DNA of 64,000 nucleotides. Origin: JBBQZU01 sp038207425. GTDB taxonomy: Bacteria > Bacteroidota > Bacteroidia > Flavobacteriales_D > Cryomorphaceae. The position numbers were made by a program, and so were the translations under genes. Positions 36,679-45,400 of this stretch are shown here, piece by piece (within the stretch, counting starts at the first letter, position 1; each line of letters begins with the position of its first letter). The stretch is taken from the NCBI GenBank assembly GCA_038207425.1, contig JBBQZU010000001.1, forward strand, positions 226,978 through 290,977. The letters are read 5' to 3'. The notes beneath the pieces are model-generated. The model had not been told where the DNA came from, ran no database searches, and worked only from the letters and a program-made list of their open reading frames with translations.

Positions 36679-36708
36679 AAATCCGCCGGCTATGTGCTCG
36701 GCGGATTT
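36679..36708 (-). terminator. Intrinsic terminator of the queD-folE-BI-1 operon
   Basis: AAATCCGCCG (36679-36688), 10-nt loop, CGGCGGATTT (36699-36708): a perfect 10-bp stem. On the reverse strand it is followed by a T-run (TTTTTTA), 24 nt after the BI-1 stop. Confidence 0.88.
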
Positions 36709-36731
36709 CTCAAAGATATTTAATGTATTGC

Positions 36732-37463
36732 TTAGTTCTTGTTGTTCAAGAAGCGGAGCATAAACAGGAAAAGATTTACAAAGTCAAGGTACAAATTGAG
36801 CGCACCCATAAGTGCGAGTTTGGTGCCTTCTTCACTGCGGTGGTCAACTTGCATTCCAATATTTTTGATTTTCTGCATGTCATAAGCGGTAAGACCGGTA
36901 AACACAAGTACACCGATACCACTGATTACGTAATCCATAAAGCTGCTGCCAATGAACATATTCACTACCATAGCTATTACGAGCCCAATCACAGCCATCA
37001 TCAGTATAGATCCCATCTTGGTAAGGTCGGTACTTGTAGTGTATCCCAATACTGCCATAATGCCAAAAGTAGCTGATGTAATAAAGAAGGTGGTGTAAAT
37101 AGTACCTGCAGTGTAAGCAAGGAATATGAAGCTAAGGCTCATACCCATCAGCACTGCATAGAGTACAAATACACTAAGCAAAGCGGGACTTGACAGACGC
37201 TGAAAGCCCAAACCCATAAGGAGCACAAGTCCAAATGGTGCCAGCATTACCACCCAGCCAAGGCCGCTCATGCCGGTTTCGGTAATGAGGAAAGCCATGA
37301 GGCTTTCATTTGTGCCAAAATACCATGCCATGACACCTGAAATTACAAGTGCCGATGCCATATATGTCATCACATTGCTTACAAAGTTTTTTGCCATTGT
37401 GCCGCTGTCGGCAGTGGCGTTGATTGCAGCTTGATCAGATGTCCAAAGATTACGGTTTTCCAT
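36732..37463 (-). CDS. Bax inhibitor-1/YccA family membrane protein
   Basis: 243 residues from ATG 37463 (MENRNLWTS); the longer frame reaches into folE. Seven hydrophobic segments; MSGLGWVVMLAPFGLVLLMGLGFQRLSS, ITSATFGIMAVLGYTTSTDLTKMGSIL-type stretch and GLTAYDMQKIKNIG near 200 (the pH-sensing Asp region) are typical of BsYetJ/BI-1 proteins. These are proposed calcium leak channels. It starts 2 nt after the folE stop and is followed by a strong terminator. Confidence 0.9.
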   Translation of the reverse strand: MENRNLWTSDQAAINATADSGTMAKNFVSNVMTYMASALVISGVMAWYFGTNESLMAFLITETGMSGLGWVVMLAPFGLVLLMGLGFQRLSSPALLSVFVLYAVLMGMSLSFIFLAYTAGTIYTTFFITSATFGIMAVLGYTTSTDLTKMGSILMMAVIGLVIAMVVNMFIGSSFMDYVISGIGVLVFTGLTAYDMQKIKNIGMQVDHRSEEGTKLALMGALNLYLDFVNLFLFMLRFLNNKN

Positions 37464-37465
37464 TG

Positions 37466-38062
37466 TTAGTGTAGTTTTGAAGCTATTAGGTTTATAAATT
37501 CTGCCCGGGTTTCTTCCTTTAGGAATTGGCCTGTAAATGCCGAAGTAGTCGTTACTGAGTTTTGTTTTTCTACCCCTCTCATCTGCATGCACATGTGGCG
37601 TGCTTCGATTACGACGGCCACTCCCTGCGGGTTCAAAGTTTCATCCAGACAATCTCTTATTTGATTTGTTAAACGTTCCTGTACCTGCAATCTTCGTGCA
37701 AATGCATCCACAAGTCTAGGAATTTTACTTAATCCGACAATTCGTCCGTTTGGAATATATGCAATATGTGCTTTTCCAAAAAATGGCAAGAGATGGTGTT
37801 CGCACATGCTGTATACTTCTATGTCTTTCACCACCACCATTTGGTTGTAAGTTTCGTCAAACAAAGCCGACTTGATGATGCCCGAAGGATCAGATTCATA
37901 GCCTTGGGTAAGAAAGCGCATGGCCTTGGCTAAACGCATCGGGGTGTCAGTAAGACCTTGCCGCTCAATATCTTCGCCAAGAAGCATCAATGATTCACGG
38001 TATAGAGCAGCCAGCTTCGCAAGGCGCTCTTCTTCTGTCATGTTTCGGTGATTGTCGCTCAA
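37466..38062 (-). CDS. folE: GTP cyclohydrolase I
   Basis: 198 residues. CEHHLLPFFGKAHIAYIP near 86-103 (Zn-binding Cys and His), GLSKIPRLVDAFARRLQVQERLT and the second Zn site EARHMCMQMRGV near 154-165 are diagnostic. It makes 7,8-dihydroneopterin triphosphate from GTP for folate or, with QueD, for queuosine. It lies between a PTPS-family gene (10 nt upstream) and BI-1 (2 nt downstream). Confidence 0.96.
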   Translation of the reverse strand: MSDNHRNMTEEERLAKLAALYRESLMLLGEDIERQGLTDTPMRLAKAMRFLTQGYESDPSGIIKSALFDETYNQMVVVKDIEVYSMCEHHLLPFFGKAHIAYIPNGRIVGLSKIPRLVDAFARRLQVQERLTNQIRDCLDETLNPQGVAVVIEARHMCMQMRGVEKQNSVTTTSAFTGQFLKEETRAEFINLIASKLH

Positions 38063-38072
38063 TGAAATCTGC

Positions 38073-38492
38073 TTATTCGCCTAAATACTCAGCGTAGTTA
38101 TTATTGGTTTCGTGCAGTCTTACACTATGAAGTTTGCAACCGTATGGCTCAATTTCTTCAATAATTTCATGCCATATGGCTACTGCCAAATTTTCAGTGG
38201 ATGCCATTACACCCTTCATAAAAGAAACGTCAAGGTTTAGGTTTTTATGATCGAGCGCTTCAATCACCCTTCTTTTTATAATCAGGCTTAGCACTTTTAG
38301 GTCCATTACACATCCTGTGTCTTCACTCGGTGTACCTTTTACGGTAACGTAAAGCTCGTAATTGTGCCCATGCCAGTTCACATTGGCACATTTGCCAAAT
38401 ACTTCAAAGTTCTTTTCATCCGACCATTTCGGATTCCAAAGCTTGTGTGCCGCGTTAAAATGCTCTCTTCTCGTGATGTAAACCAAGGCCAT
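38073..38492 (-). CDS. 6-pyruvoyl-tetrahydropterin synthase/QueD-family protein
   Basis: About 139 residues from ATG 38492 (MALVYITRREHFNAAHKL); an ATG at 38513 is possible. HFNAAH near 11-16 and CANVNWHGHNYELYV near 34-48 give the Zn-binding His and the catalytic Cys (C-x5-HGHNY spacing as in classical PTPS), with a C-terminal RLHETNNNYAEY. It acts on dihydroneopterin triphosphate made by FolE, 10 nt downstream. Products could be 6-carboxytetrahydropterin for queuosine (queA lies 1 kb away on the other strand) or pyruvoyl-tetrahydropterin. The motif spacing alone does not decide. Confidence 0.88.
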   Translation of the reverse strand: MALVYITRREHFNAAHKLWNPKWSDEKNFEVFGKCANVNWHGHNYELYVTVKGTPSEDTGCVMDLKVLSLIIKRRVIEALDHKNLNLDVSFMKGVMASTENLAVAIWHEIIEEIEPYGCKLHSVRLHETNNNYAEYLGE

Positions 38493-38570
38493 AGCCGGAT
38501 TTATAGGCCGCAAATATACGATCTTATTTGCTTGTCGCTCTTTCCCGAAAGGGCCTCTTTGTAAATAGAT

Positions 38571-38578
38571 ATCTTTGG
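38571..38578 (+). promoter_or_regulatory. Bacteroidota -7 promoter box for hldD
   Basis: TATCTTTG is a perfect TAnnTTTG box, 14 nt before the ATG at 38593, so the leader would be very short. No clear -33 box. Confidence 0.55.
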
Positions 38579-38592
38579 CAAAAAATTGACGA

Positions 38593-39558
38593 ATGATTGT
38601 TGTAACCGGAGCAGCCGGATTTATAGGTAGTTGTCTCGTATCCGAATTAAATAACCGCGGCTATTACGATATAGTGCTTGTAGATGATTTCTCTCAGGCA
38701 GCAAAGGCACCAAACCTTGAAGGAAAGCGATTTACCCACAAAGTGCACCGCAATGATTTTGCCCGGTGGCTTGATGCTCATCACAAGCTGGTTTATTTCA
38801 TTTTTCATATCGGCGCGCGCACCGATACTACAGAGTTCAATAAAAGCATATTCGACGAGCTCAATCTGAATTATACTAAAAAAGTGTGGCAGCAATGCAC
38901 CGTCTATGGCATACCACTGGTATATGCCAGTTCTGGTGCTACCTACGGACTGGGTGAACTTGGATACAGCGATAGCCATGATTTGCCTGCCTTGTTAAAA
39001 CCATTGAACCCATACGGCGATTCGAAAAACGATTTTGACAAGTGGGCATTGGCTCAGGAATCTGCTCCTTACTTTTGGGCGGGCTTGAAATTTTTCAATG
39101 TATATGGGCCCAACGAATACCACAAAGGCCGGATGGCTTCAGTGGTATTTCACGCTTTCAACCAAATAAAGGAGAAAGGTTTAGTAAAGCTGTTCAGGTC
39201 GCACAACCCACAATACAATGACGGAGAGCAGCTTCGCGATTTTATTTACGTGAAGGATTTGGTGCAGGTATGCATCTGGCTTATGAAATCAAGAAAACAA
39301 AGCGGCATCTTTAATCTAGGCACAGCAAAGGCGCGCTCTTTTAAAGATTTGGCGGTAAATAGTTTTGCAGCATTGGGGCTGCCGCCAAATATTGAATTTA
39401 TTGATACTCCACTTGATATTCGCGATAAGTACCAGTACTACACTCAGGCTGAAATGGGCAAGCTCAGGGCTGCCGGATATGACCAGCCTTTCACCGCGCT
39501 CGAAGAAGGTATTCAGGATTATATTGCTAACTACCTGGCCTCCGGAAAGTACTTTTGA
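38593..39558 (+). CDS. hldD: ADP-L-glycero-D-manno-heptose 6-epimerase
   Basis: 321 residues, extended SDR. VVTGAAGFIGSCLVSELN at the N terminus, FIFHIGARTDTTE near 68-80, YASSGATYG near 110 and NPYGDSKNDFDKW near 137-149 (catalytic YxxxK) follow HldD closely, including KFFNVYGPNEYHKGRMASV. It converts ADP-D-glycero-manno-heptose to the L-form for the LPS inner core, in line with waaA at 27.3 kb. No other heptose genes are in the window. queA follows 15 nt later. Confidence 0.92.
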   Translation: MIVVTGAAGFIGSCLVSELNNRGYYDIVLVDDFSQAAKAPNLEGKRFTHKVHRNDFARWLDAHHKLVYFIFHIGARTDTTEFNKSIFDELNLNYTKKVWQQCTVYGIPLVYASSGATYGLGELGYSDSHDLPALLKPLNPYGDSKNDFDKWALAQESAPYFWAGLKFFNVYGPNEYHKGRMASVVFHAFNQIKEKGLVKLFRSHNPQYNDGEQLRDFIYVKDLVQVCIWLMKSRKQSGIFNLGTAKARSFKDLAVNSFAALGLPPNIEFIDTPLDIRDKYQYYTQAEMGKLRAAGYDQPFTALEEGIQDYIANYLASGKYF

Positions 39559-39573
39559 TCATCTGTATGTGTA

Positions 39574-40644
39574 ATGGAGCCAAAAACCTACACGCTGTCT
39601 GATTTTGACTTTCACCTGCCGCAAGAGTTACTTGCCTTGCATCCCGCTAGGCAGCGCGATGGGTCAAGGCTGCTCATAGTTAGCAGAAAGAATCAAACTA
39701 TAAGTCACCACAAATTTTCTGAAATAATCAATTTTTTCAATTCAGGCGACCTTCTGGTATTGAACAATACCAAGGTGATACCTGCAAAGATGTATGCGAG
39801 AAAGGAGCATTTGCATAAAGGCGCTTTGATTGATGTATTGCTCATCCGCGAAGCCACTTCTGTAATGCCAGCCTGGGTAATGTATCTCGATCCTTTAAAA
39901 AAGCTTAAGCCGGGCAACAAGCTGCTTTTTGGCAATGGAATGCTTCAGGGTGTCTATACCGGACGGCTTGGTGAGCTCGAATGTTTGGTGGAATTTCCCG
40001 GTGTAACCGATTCCATCTCTTTGAGAAAAAAGCTATTTGAAATAGGTACAACACCTCTGCCACCTTACATCAAGCGAAAGACCGATGCCACTGATGCAGA
40101 GCGATACCAAACGATCTATGCCAGCAGCGAAGGAGCCCTAGCGGCGCCTACCGCAGGCCTTCACTTTACCCCTGAGCTACTAGATGCCATTTCCCGAAAA
40201 GGAGTGCGACTAGCCCATGTAACCCTTCATGTAGGCGCCGGCACCTTTAATAGTATTCATGAAGAGAATCTTGACCTTGTGAAATTGCATTCTGAACGGT
40301 ACGTAGTGAGTGAAGAAGCTGCAAGGCAAATAAATGGTGTTGACAAGTCACGTGCATTACTTTGTGCTGTGGGCACTACTTCATTGCGCACGCTTGAAAC
40401 TTTGTCCGGTCTTGACGGGAGCATTCGTGCCGGCGAAGGGCAGAGCAGTATTTTTATTAAACCACCCTACAATTTTGGTACTGCTAATGCTCTGCTTACC
40501 AATTTTCACACTCCACGATCATCACTACTGATGATGATATCAGCCTATATGGGCTATGATTTTACAATGCATGTATACCAGGAAGCTATCCGAAATCAAT
40601 ACCGTTTTTTTTCATTCGGTGATGCGATGCTGATACTTCCTTGA
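39574..40644 (+). CDS. queA: S-adenosylmethionine:tRNA ribosyltransferase-isomerase
   Basis: 356 residues. SDFDFHLPQELLALHPARQRDGSRLL-type N terminus (positions 8-33), LVLNNTKVIPAKMYARK, TTPLPPYIKRKTDATDAERYQTIYA-type stretch, GALAAPTAGLHFTPELL and LHVGAGTFNSI are the classic blocks. It transfers the ribosyl part of SAM to preQ1-modified tRNA to give epoxyqueuosine. Together with the FolE and PTPS/QueD genes nearby it supports a queuosine pathway. It ends 3 nt from the converging merR gene. Confidence 0.96.
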   Translation: MEPKTYTLSDFDFHLPQELLALHPARQRDGSRLLIVSRKNQTISHHKFSEIINFFNSGDLLVLNNTKVIPAKMYARKEHLHKGALIDVLLIREATSVMPAWVMYLDPLKKLKPGNKLLFGNGMLQGVYTGRLGELECLVEFPGVTDSISLRKKLFEIGTTPLPPYIKRKTDATDAERYQTIYASSEGALAAPTAGLHFTPELLDAISRKGVRLAHVTLHVGAGTFNSIHEENLDLVKLHSERYVVSEEAARQINGVDKSRALLCAVGTTSLRTLETLSGLDGSIRAGEGQSSIFIKPPYNFGTANALLTNFHTPRSSLLMMISAYMGYDFTMHVYQEAIRNQYRFFSFGDAMLILP

Positions 40645-40647
40645 GGC

Positions 40648-40983
40648 TCAAAGCGCCTTTTTCATTTCCAGTAGAAAGGCCTTAATGTCTTCGAGCCGGC
40701 GCACTATATCTACATTTTCTGAAAGGTCCTGACGGTTGTCTTTAAGCTTTGCTTTTGCCCCCTGTAAGGTGTATCCGCGCTCTTTCACCAAGTGGAAAAT
40801 TATTTTCAGATTTTCCACGTCCTGTTTGGTGAAGAGTCTATTGCCTTTTTTGTTCTTTTTGGGTTGAAGGATATCAAATTCCTTTTCCCAAAAGCGTATC
40901 AGCGATGTGTTTACATCAAACATTTCGGCTACTTCTCCAATGGTGAAATAGAGTTTTTCAAGTTCTTTTTCTTTGTAGGGCAT
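40648..40983 (-). CDS. MerR-family transcriptional regulator
   Basis: 111 residues from ATG 40983 (MPYKEKELEKLYFTIG). The HTH is FTIGEVAEMFDVNTSLIRFWEKEF (about 13-36), followed by KGNRLFTKQDVENLKIIFHLV and a short coiled C-terminal part; no metal-binding Cys pair. The family binds long-spacer promoters and bends DNA. It begins 1 nt after the stop of the M23 peptidase gene, so it is co-transcribed and may control cell-envelope genes. This pair is common in Bacteroidota; targets unknown. Confidence 0.88.
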   Translation of the reverse strand: MPYKEKELEKLYFTIGEVAEMFDVNTSLIRFWEKEFDILQPKKNKKGNRLFTKQDVENLKIIFHLVKERGYTLQGAKAKLKDNRQDLSENVDIVRRLEDIKAFLLEMKKAL

Positions 40984-40984
40984 A

Positions 40985-41956
40985 TTAGTCGAATGATTGG
41001 TTAGCATTTGATGAAAGTTCCAGAAGCAAATCATACTCTTCCGGTGTTAAGTCATTGAAATAGAAGTTGGCCGGATTTACTTTTCTTCCATCTTTAATTA
41101 CTTCATAATGAAGGTGTGGTCCAGTGCTCTTACCGGTATTGCCTACTTTGCCAATTACATCGCCTCTCTTCACTTTTTGCCCTCTTTTTGCAATTACCTG
41201 GCTCATGTGCCCGTAAAGAGTTTGATAACCGTATCCATGGTCCAGAATTACGTGTTTTCCATACCCCGACCTATCGTCCTGCACAAAAGCTATGCGACCA
41301 TCGCCGGTAGCTACAATATCAGTACCCACTGGCGCCGAGAAGTCCATACCCCAGTGAAATTTTGGTACTTTATATATCGGGTCTATCCGCATTCCAAATC
41401 CGCTTGCTAGCCTGCTCAAGTCCTTGTTTGATACCGGCTGTATAGCGGGAATTGAAGCAAGGAGCTCTTCTTTGTTTTTGGCCATATCAATTACCTCGTC
41501 AAATGATTTGCTCTGTATGTAGAGCCTTTTGGCAATATTGTCAAGCCTTGATGTAGTATTGATTACGAGATCAGAATTGCTAAATCCTTTCAGGTGTGAG
41601 TATCGGTTTACTCCGCCAACGCCTGCTTTTCTAACATTTTTCGATATTGGCTCGGCTTCAAATATTACCCGGTATATATTATCGTCACGGTTTTCAATAT
41701 CATCCAGCACTGCTTCAAGTTGGTGCATATCTCTGTTCAATAGTTCATATTGTTTCTTGAACTGTTCATTCTCGCGTTTCAGCATGAGTTCTTTGGGAGA
41801 ATCAATAAATGTATAAGCCAATGAAATAATGATAACCGAGAAAAATAATCCTACAAGCAAATAAGTGAACAACGTTTTGAAACGGTCGCGTATGGTGAGC
41901 TGAATTTTTTCGTAGTTCAGCGTGGCCGGATTATACTTGTACTTTATTTTTGCCAT
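40985..41956 (-). CDS. M23-family murein endopeptidase with membrane anchor
   Basis: 323 residues. One N-terminal TM (about 32-53), a coiled-coil stretch (KELMLKRENEQFKKQYELLNRDMHQL region, 55-95), then the LytM domain: FHWGMDFSAPVGTDI (His and Asp Zn ligands), YGHMSQV and GPHLHYEVIKDG (HxH) near 284-295. All metal ligands are present, so it should be active in cutting peptidoglycan cross-links. Its gene is divergent from alaS and coupled to merR. Confidence 0.92.
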   Translation of the reverse strand: MAKIKYKYNPATLNYEKIQLTIRDRFKTLFTYLLVGLFFSVIIISLAYTFIDSPKELMLKRENEQFKKQYELLNRDMHQLEAVLDDIENRDDNIYRVIFEAEPISKNVRKAGVGGVNRYSHLKGFSNSDLVINTTSRLDNIAKRLYIQSKSFDEVIDMAKNKEELLASIPAIQPVSNKDLSRLASGFGMRIDPIYKVPKFHWGMDFSAPVGTDIVATGDGRIAFVQDDRSGYGKHVILDHGYGYQTLYGHMSQVIAKRGQKVKRGDVIGKVGNTGKSTGPHLHYEVIKDGRKVNPANFYFNDLTPEEYDLLLELSSNANQSFD

Positions 41957-42027
41957 TTACCCACAAATTTTGGGGGTCTAAATGTATCTAAATTGCCCTA
42001 CCTCACCAAAGTGTTACGTCGATGAAA

Positions 42028-42035
42028 TACATTTG
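42028..42035 (+). promoter_or_regulatory. Bacteroidota -7 promoter box for alaS
   Basis: TACATTTG is a perfect TAnnTTTG box, 26 nt before the ATG at 42062. No clear -33 box. Confidence 0.6.
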
Positions 42036-42061
42036 TCGATCGAAGCACTAAACGCGACCCC

Positions 42062-44674
42062 ATGAAGTCCATTGCCATAAGAAAGGCTTTCCTTGATTTT
42101 TTTGAATCCAAAAGGCACCACATTGCCCCATCAGCGACGATTGTGGTAAAGAATGATCCTACCCTGATGTTTACCAATGCGGGCATGAATCAGTTCAAAG
42201 ATATTTTTCTGGGCAATGACCCCGTGGTGCATTCCCGCGTGGCCGATACGCAAAAATGCCTTCGGGTGAGTGGCAAGCACAACGACCTTGAAGAGGTTGG
42301 AGTTGACACCTATCACCATACCATGTTTGAGATGCTCGGCAACTGGTCGTTTGGTGATTATTACAAAAAAGAAGCTATTCAGTGGGCTTGGGAGCTCCTT
42401 ACCGAAGTATACAGTATTGACAAAGACAGACTCTATGTTACTGTTTTCGGTGGCGACAAGGGTGATAATCTGGATTTCGATCAGGAAGCTTTTGATGTAT
42501 GGAAGGCATTTTTGCCTGAAGAGCGCATCATCTCTGCCAGCAAAAAGGACAATTTTTGGGAGATGGGCGACGTAGGTCCTTGTGGCCCTTGCAGTGAGAT
42601 ACACGTTGATATGCGCACCGAAAAGGAGAGGGACGAAATACCCGGAAGAGACCTTGTGAATAACGACCACCCACAGGTTATCGAAATCTGGAATTTGGTC
42701 TTTATGGAAATGCAGCGCCGTTCTGACAGTTCGCTTGTTGGCCTTTCGGCAAAACATATTGATACCGGAATGGGTTTTGAGCGGCTTTCTATGGTGTTGC
42801 AAGGCAAGCCTAGCACCTATGATACGGATATATTTTCTCCGCTTATTTCGTGTGTCGAAATCCAAACAGGACATAGCTATACCGGCGGATTTACCAAAAA
42901 AGACATTGCATTTCGTGTGTTGGCCGATCATATTCGAGCGGTGAGCTTTGCCATAGCTGATGGGCAGTTGCCATCAAATACCGGAGCCGGCTATGTAATA
43001 CGCCGCATCCTACGCAGGGCAGTGCGCTATGCCTACAGCTTTCTTGATCGCAAAGAACCTTTGCTACACCTGCTTTCAGGTGTGCTTGTAGAGCAAATGG
43101 GCGATTTCTTTAAAGAGCTTAAATCAAATCAAAATCTAATAAATCAGGTAATTCGCGAAGAGGAAGAAGCTTTCCTCCGCACCTTGGCGCGGGGCATTCA
43201 ACTTATTGAAGAAATCGCGACCAAGTCGCCTCAAGGCGAAATAAGTGGTGAAGTTGTGTTTGAACTCTATGATACTTTTGGGTTTCCGGTAGACCTTACC
43301 GCACTCATTCTCTCTGAGCATGGAAAAACCTATAACGAAAGCGAATTTCAGAAAGCGCTTGAAGCTCAAAAAGTGCGCTCGCGTAAAGCTGCGGCGCAGG
43401 ATACCGGCGATTGGGTTACTGTAACCGAAGCGCAAGGCACGCAATTTCTTGGGTATGATACCCTTGAATGTGATATGACTTTGGTCCGCTACCGCAAGGT
43501 AACCCAAAAGGGTAAGGACCTTTATCAGCTTGTGTTTGACCGCACTCCCTTTTACCCCGAGGGTGGCGGGCAGGTTGGCGACAAGGGTTATGTGGAATCA
43601 AAAGGTATGCGGCTTCCCATTGAAGCAACTGTGAAGGAAAATAACCTGATCATTCATATTTCGTCAAAATCGCCGGTGGGGGTAGATCCTGAAATGAAAG
43701 GAACGGTTTTGGCACAGAAGAGAAGCCTTACGGCAAAGAATCACTCGGCTACACACCTTTTGCACCATGCGCTTAGAAAGTTGCTCGGCACACATGTAGA
43801 GCAGAAAGGTTCACTTGTGGAAAGCGACTACCTCCGATTTGACTTTTCGCATTTCACGAAGGTGAGCAACGAAGAAACAAGGGAAATTGAGAAAATGGTA
43901 AATGCCATGATTCGCAGTGATTATCAGCTTGAAGAGTACCGAAACTATCCCGTGGACAAAGCAATGGCCATGGGGGCGATGGCCCTTTTCGGCGAAAAGT
44001 ATGGCGATGAGGTGAGGGTGATTCGTTTCGGGGAGTCCATTGAACTTTGTGGAGGCACTCATGTGAAAAGAACCGGCGAGATAGGGTTTTTTAAAATTAT
44101 TTCGGAAGGCTCAGTGGCAGCCGGTATTCGCCGTGTTGAAGCGATCACTGCAGTGGCCGCAGAGAATTATATTTTTGAACGCATCGACACGCTGAGTCAT
44201 GCTGCGGAGAAGTTAAAATCGAGCGACCTGGTAAAAGGTATTGAAAGCCTGCAAAGTGAAAACCAAGCCATGCTGCGTGAAGTAGAAGTTTTCCGCAAGG
44301 AGCGGTCAAAACAAACCAAGGTTGAGTTGCTGGCTGCTGCCGAAGAAGTAAATGGCGTGAAGTTCATTGCCCGCAAGGTGGATGCAGACGCTGAGACTGT
44401 GCGCGACCTTTCTTATCAACTTCGCAGAGAGTTGGCTCCTGCTTTTATTGTACTGGCCGTTACCGAAAATGGAAAAACCACACTCAGTGTGGCTTTGTCG
44501 GATGATTTGGTTCAATCTTCAAGATTTAATGCTGCCCATATAATCAAAGAACTTGCTTCTTTGATTCAGGGAGGGGGCGGAGGGCAACCTTTCTACGCTA
44601 CTGCCGGCGGTAAAAAACCCGAAGGCGTGAATGCGGCTTTCTCTCTGGCCCGAGAAGTATTAAGCAAAGGCTGA
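42062..44674 (+). CDS. alaS: Alanyl-tRNA synthetase
   Basis: 870 residues. Motif 1-3 of class II catalysis are in the first ~240 residues (FTNAGMNQFKDIFLG near 39, WEMGDVGPCGPCSEIH near 166, GMGFERLSMV near 238). An editing domain has HSATHLLHHALR near 561 and CGGTHVKRTGEIGFF near 663 (Zn ligands). The C-terminal DHHA1-type domain ends GGGGGQPFYATAGGK. All parts are present. It charges tRNA-Ala and clears Ser and Gly mischarging. The 3' end overlaps the next gene on the other strand by 15 nt. Confidence 0.97.
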   Translation: MKSIAIRKAFLDFFESKRHHIAPSATIVVKNDPTLMFTNAGMNQFKDIFLGNDPVVHSRVADTQKCLRVSGKHNDLEEVGVDTYHHTMFEMLGNWSFGDYYKKEAIQWAWELLTEVYSIDKDRLYVTVFGGDKGDNLDFDQEAFDVWKAFLPEERIISASKKDNFWEMGDVGPCGPCSEIHVDMRTEKERDEIPGRDLVNNDHPQVIEIWNLVFMEMQRRSDSSLVGLSAKHIDTGMGFERLSMVLQGKPSTYDTDIFSPLISCVEIQTGHSYTGGFTKKDIAFRVLADHIRAVSFAIADGQLPSNTGAGYVIRRILRRAVRYAYSFLDRKEPLLHLLSGVLVEQMGDFFKELKSNQNLINQVIREEEEAFLRTLARGIQLIEEIATKSPQGEISGEVVFELYDTFGFPVDLTALILSEHGKTYNESEFQKALEAQKVRSRKAAAQDTGDWVTVTEAQGTQFLGYDTLECDMTLVRYRKVTQKGKDLYQLVFDRTPFYPEGGGQVGDKGYVESKGMRLPIEATVKENNLIIHISSKSPVGVDPEMKGTVLAQKRSLTAKNHSATHLLHHALRKLLGTHVEQKGSLVESDYLRFDFSHFTKVSNEETREIEKMVNAMIRSDYQLEEYRNYPVDKAMAMGAMALFGEKYGDEVRVIRFGESIELCGGTHVKRTGEIGFFKIISEGSVAAGIRRVEAITAVAAENYIFERIDTLSHAAEKLKSSDLVKGIESLQSENQAMLREVEVFRKERSKQTKVELLAAAEEVNGVKFIARKVDADAETVRDLSYQLRRELAPAFIVLAVTENGKTTLSVALSDDLVQSSRFNAAHIIKELASLIQGGGGGQPFYATAGGKKPEGVNAAFSLAREVLSKG

Positions 44675-45097
44675 CGAAGCAGTGGCCCTCTCAGTACCGT
44701 AAACCGGGCCTGAGTAGGTCACTTCGTATGAAAGGCCAAGGTTCAGGATGTAGAATCCGTTGAACACTATTACCAGTACATAGTCAAGTATGGTGTTTTT
44801 GCCGAAGCTGTTGCACAACTCAATGTATACTTTAGGTATCATGTAAAGCTGACCGTAAACCGGTATCAGGAATAGAAAAATGTGACTTGCAGGCCTTCCT
44901 ACTATTCTGAGGAATATTACAACGTTCCAGATTGGAACAATGCTGGCTATGCCTGGCTGACCTGCTTTGGCATAAAGACGCCACTGTGCTACAACACCAA
45001 TGAAGGCAAAGATTGCTCCTAAGATGAAAATGCCGTCGCCGAATGTTGCGTAGAGTTGGCTGAAAAAGTCTTGGATGATTTGCGTTGCGTTGCTCAT
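44660..45097 (-). CDS. DUF5684-like small membrane protein
   Basis: 145 residues with four hydrophobic segments (about 23-37, 51-65, 68-88, 103-123). RLYAKAGQPGIASIVPIWNVVIFLRIVGRP near 42-71 and FLFLIPVYGQLYMI match the AKAGxPGxxxxIPIxN pattern of DUF5684 proteins, some fused to signal peptidases in Bacteroidota. There is no peptidase motif here. Function unknown. Confidence 0.7.
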   Translation of the reverse strand: MSNATQIIQDFFSQLYATFGDGIFILGAIFAFIGVVAQWRLYAKAGQPGIASIVPIWNVVIFLRIVGRPASHIFLFLIPVYGQLYMIPKVYIELCNSFGKNTILDYVLVIVFNGFYILNLGLSYEVTYSGPVYGTERATASSAFA

Positions 45098-45400
45098 AAC
45101 TTTTTTTTTTTAGTTTTTGTAACCTTTCAAATGTCTTGTCGTAATTACACGTTCTGTGGAGTAGACGACATCGCGAATCAGCGGTTGCCTTTTTTCCTGC
45201 AAATATTTTCTCGCATCGTAAAGGAAATCTACTGAAGCCATTATATATCAGTGATTATAAGTGTGTTTTGAACACATTCATGTTAAGTGTTTCTTGATAA
45301 TTATTTATTGCCTTGTTAACATCTGCCTTCAAATCTTTTTGGCTCACATTATGATGTTACTTTAAAACGCACGTAATTTGTCAGTATATTTTATCAGTTC
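45098..45400. other. Intergenic region between the DUF5684-like gene and ompA
   Basis: 303 nt, AT-rich. It holds the possible 43-residue frame on the reverse strand, a run of about 11 T without a stem at 45101-45111, and an imperfect GTGT...ACAC inverted repeat near 45260. I see no RNA gene and no convincing promoter for the downstream ompA gene. Confidence 0.6.
45110..45241 (-). CDS. Possible 43-residue small protein
   Basis: A complete small frame of 43 codons plus stop, starting MASVDFLYDARKYLQEK and ending RHLKGYKN. It lies 12 nt upstream of the DUF5684-like gene on the same strand, so the two could be co-transcribed. A TATAAT-like element lies about 15-20 nt upstream of its ATG on the reverse strand, but no TAnnTTTG box is seen. 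Mixed helix-forming and charged residues, no signal peptide, no family recognised. Coding status is not proven. Confidence 0.4.
   Translation of the reverse strand: MASVDFLYDARKYLQEKRQPLIRDVVYSTERVITTRHLKGYKN

Noticed and set aside
42131..42931. A 266-residue reverse frame inside alaS.
   Set aside because: Antisense shadow of a strongly conserved gene; no signature, no promoter and residue use that mirrors alaS codons.
45101..45111. A T-run as a terminator.
   Set aside because: No GC-rich stem precedes it on either strand; it lies just before a start codon.
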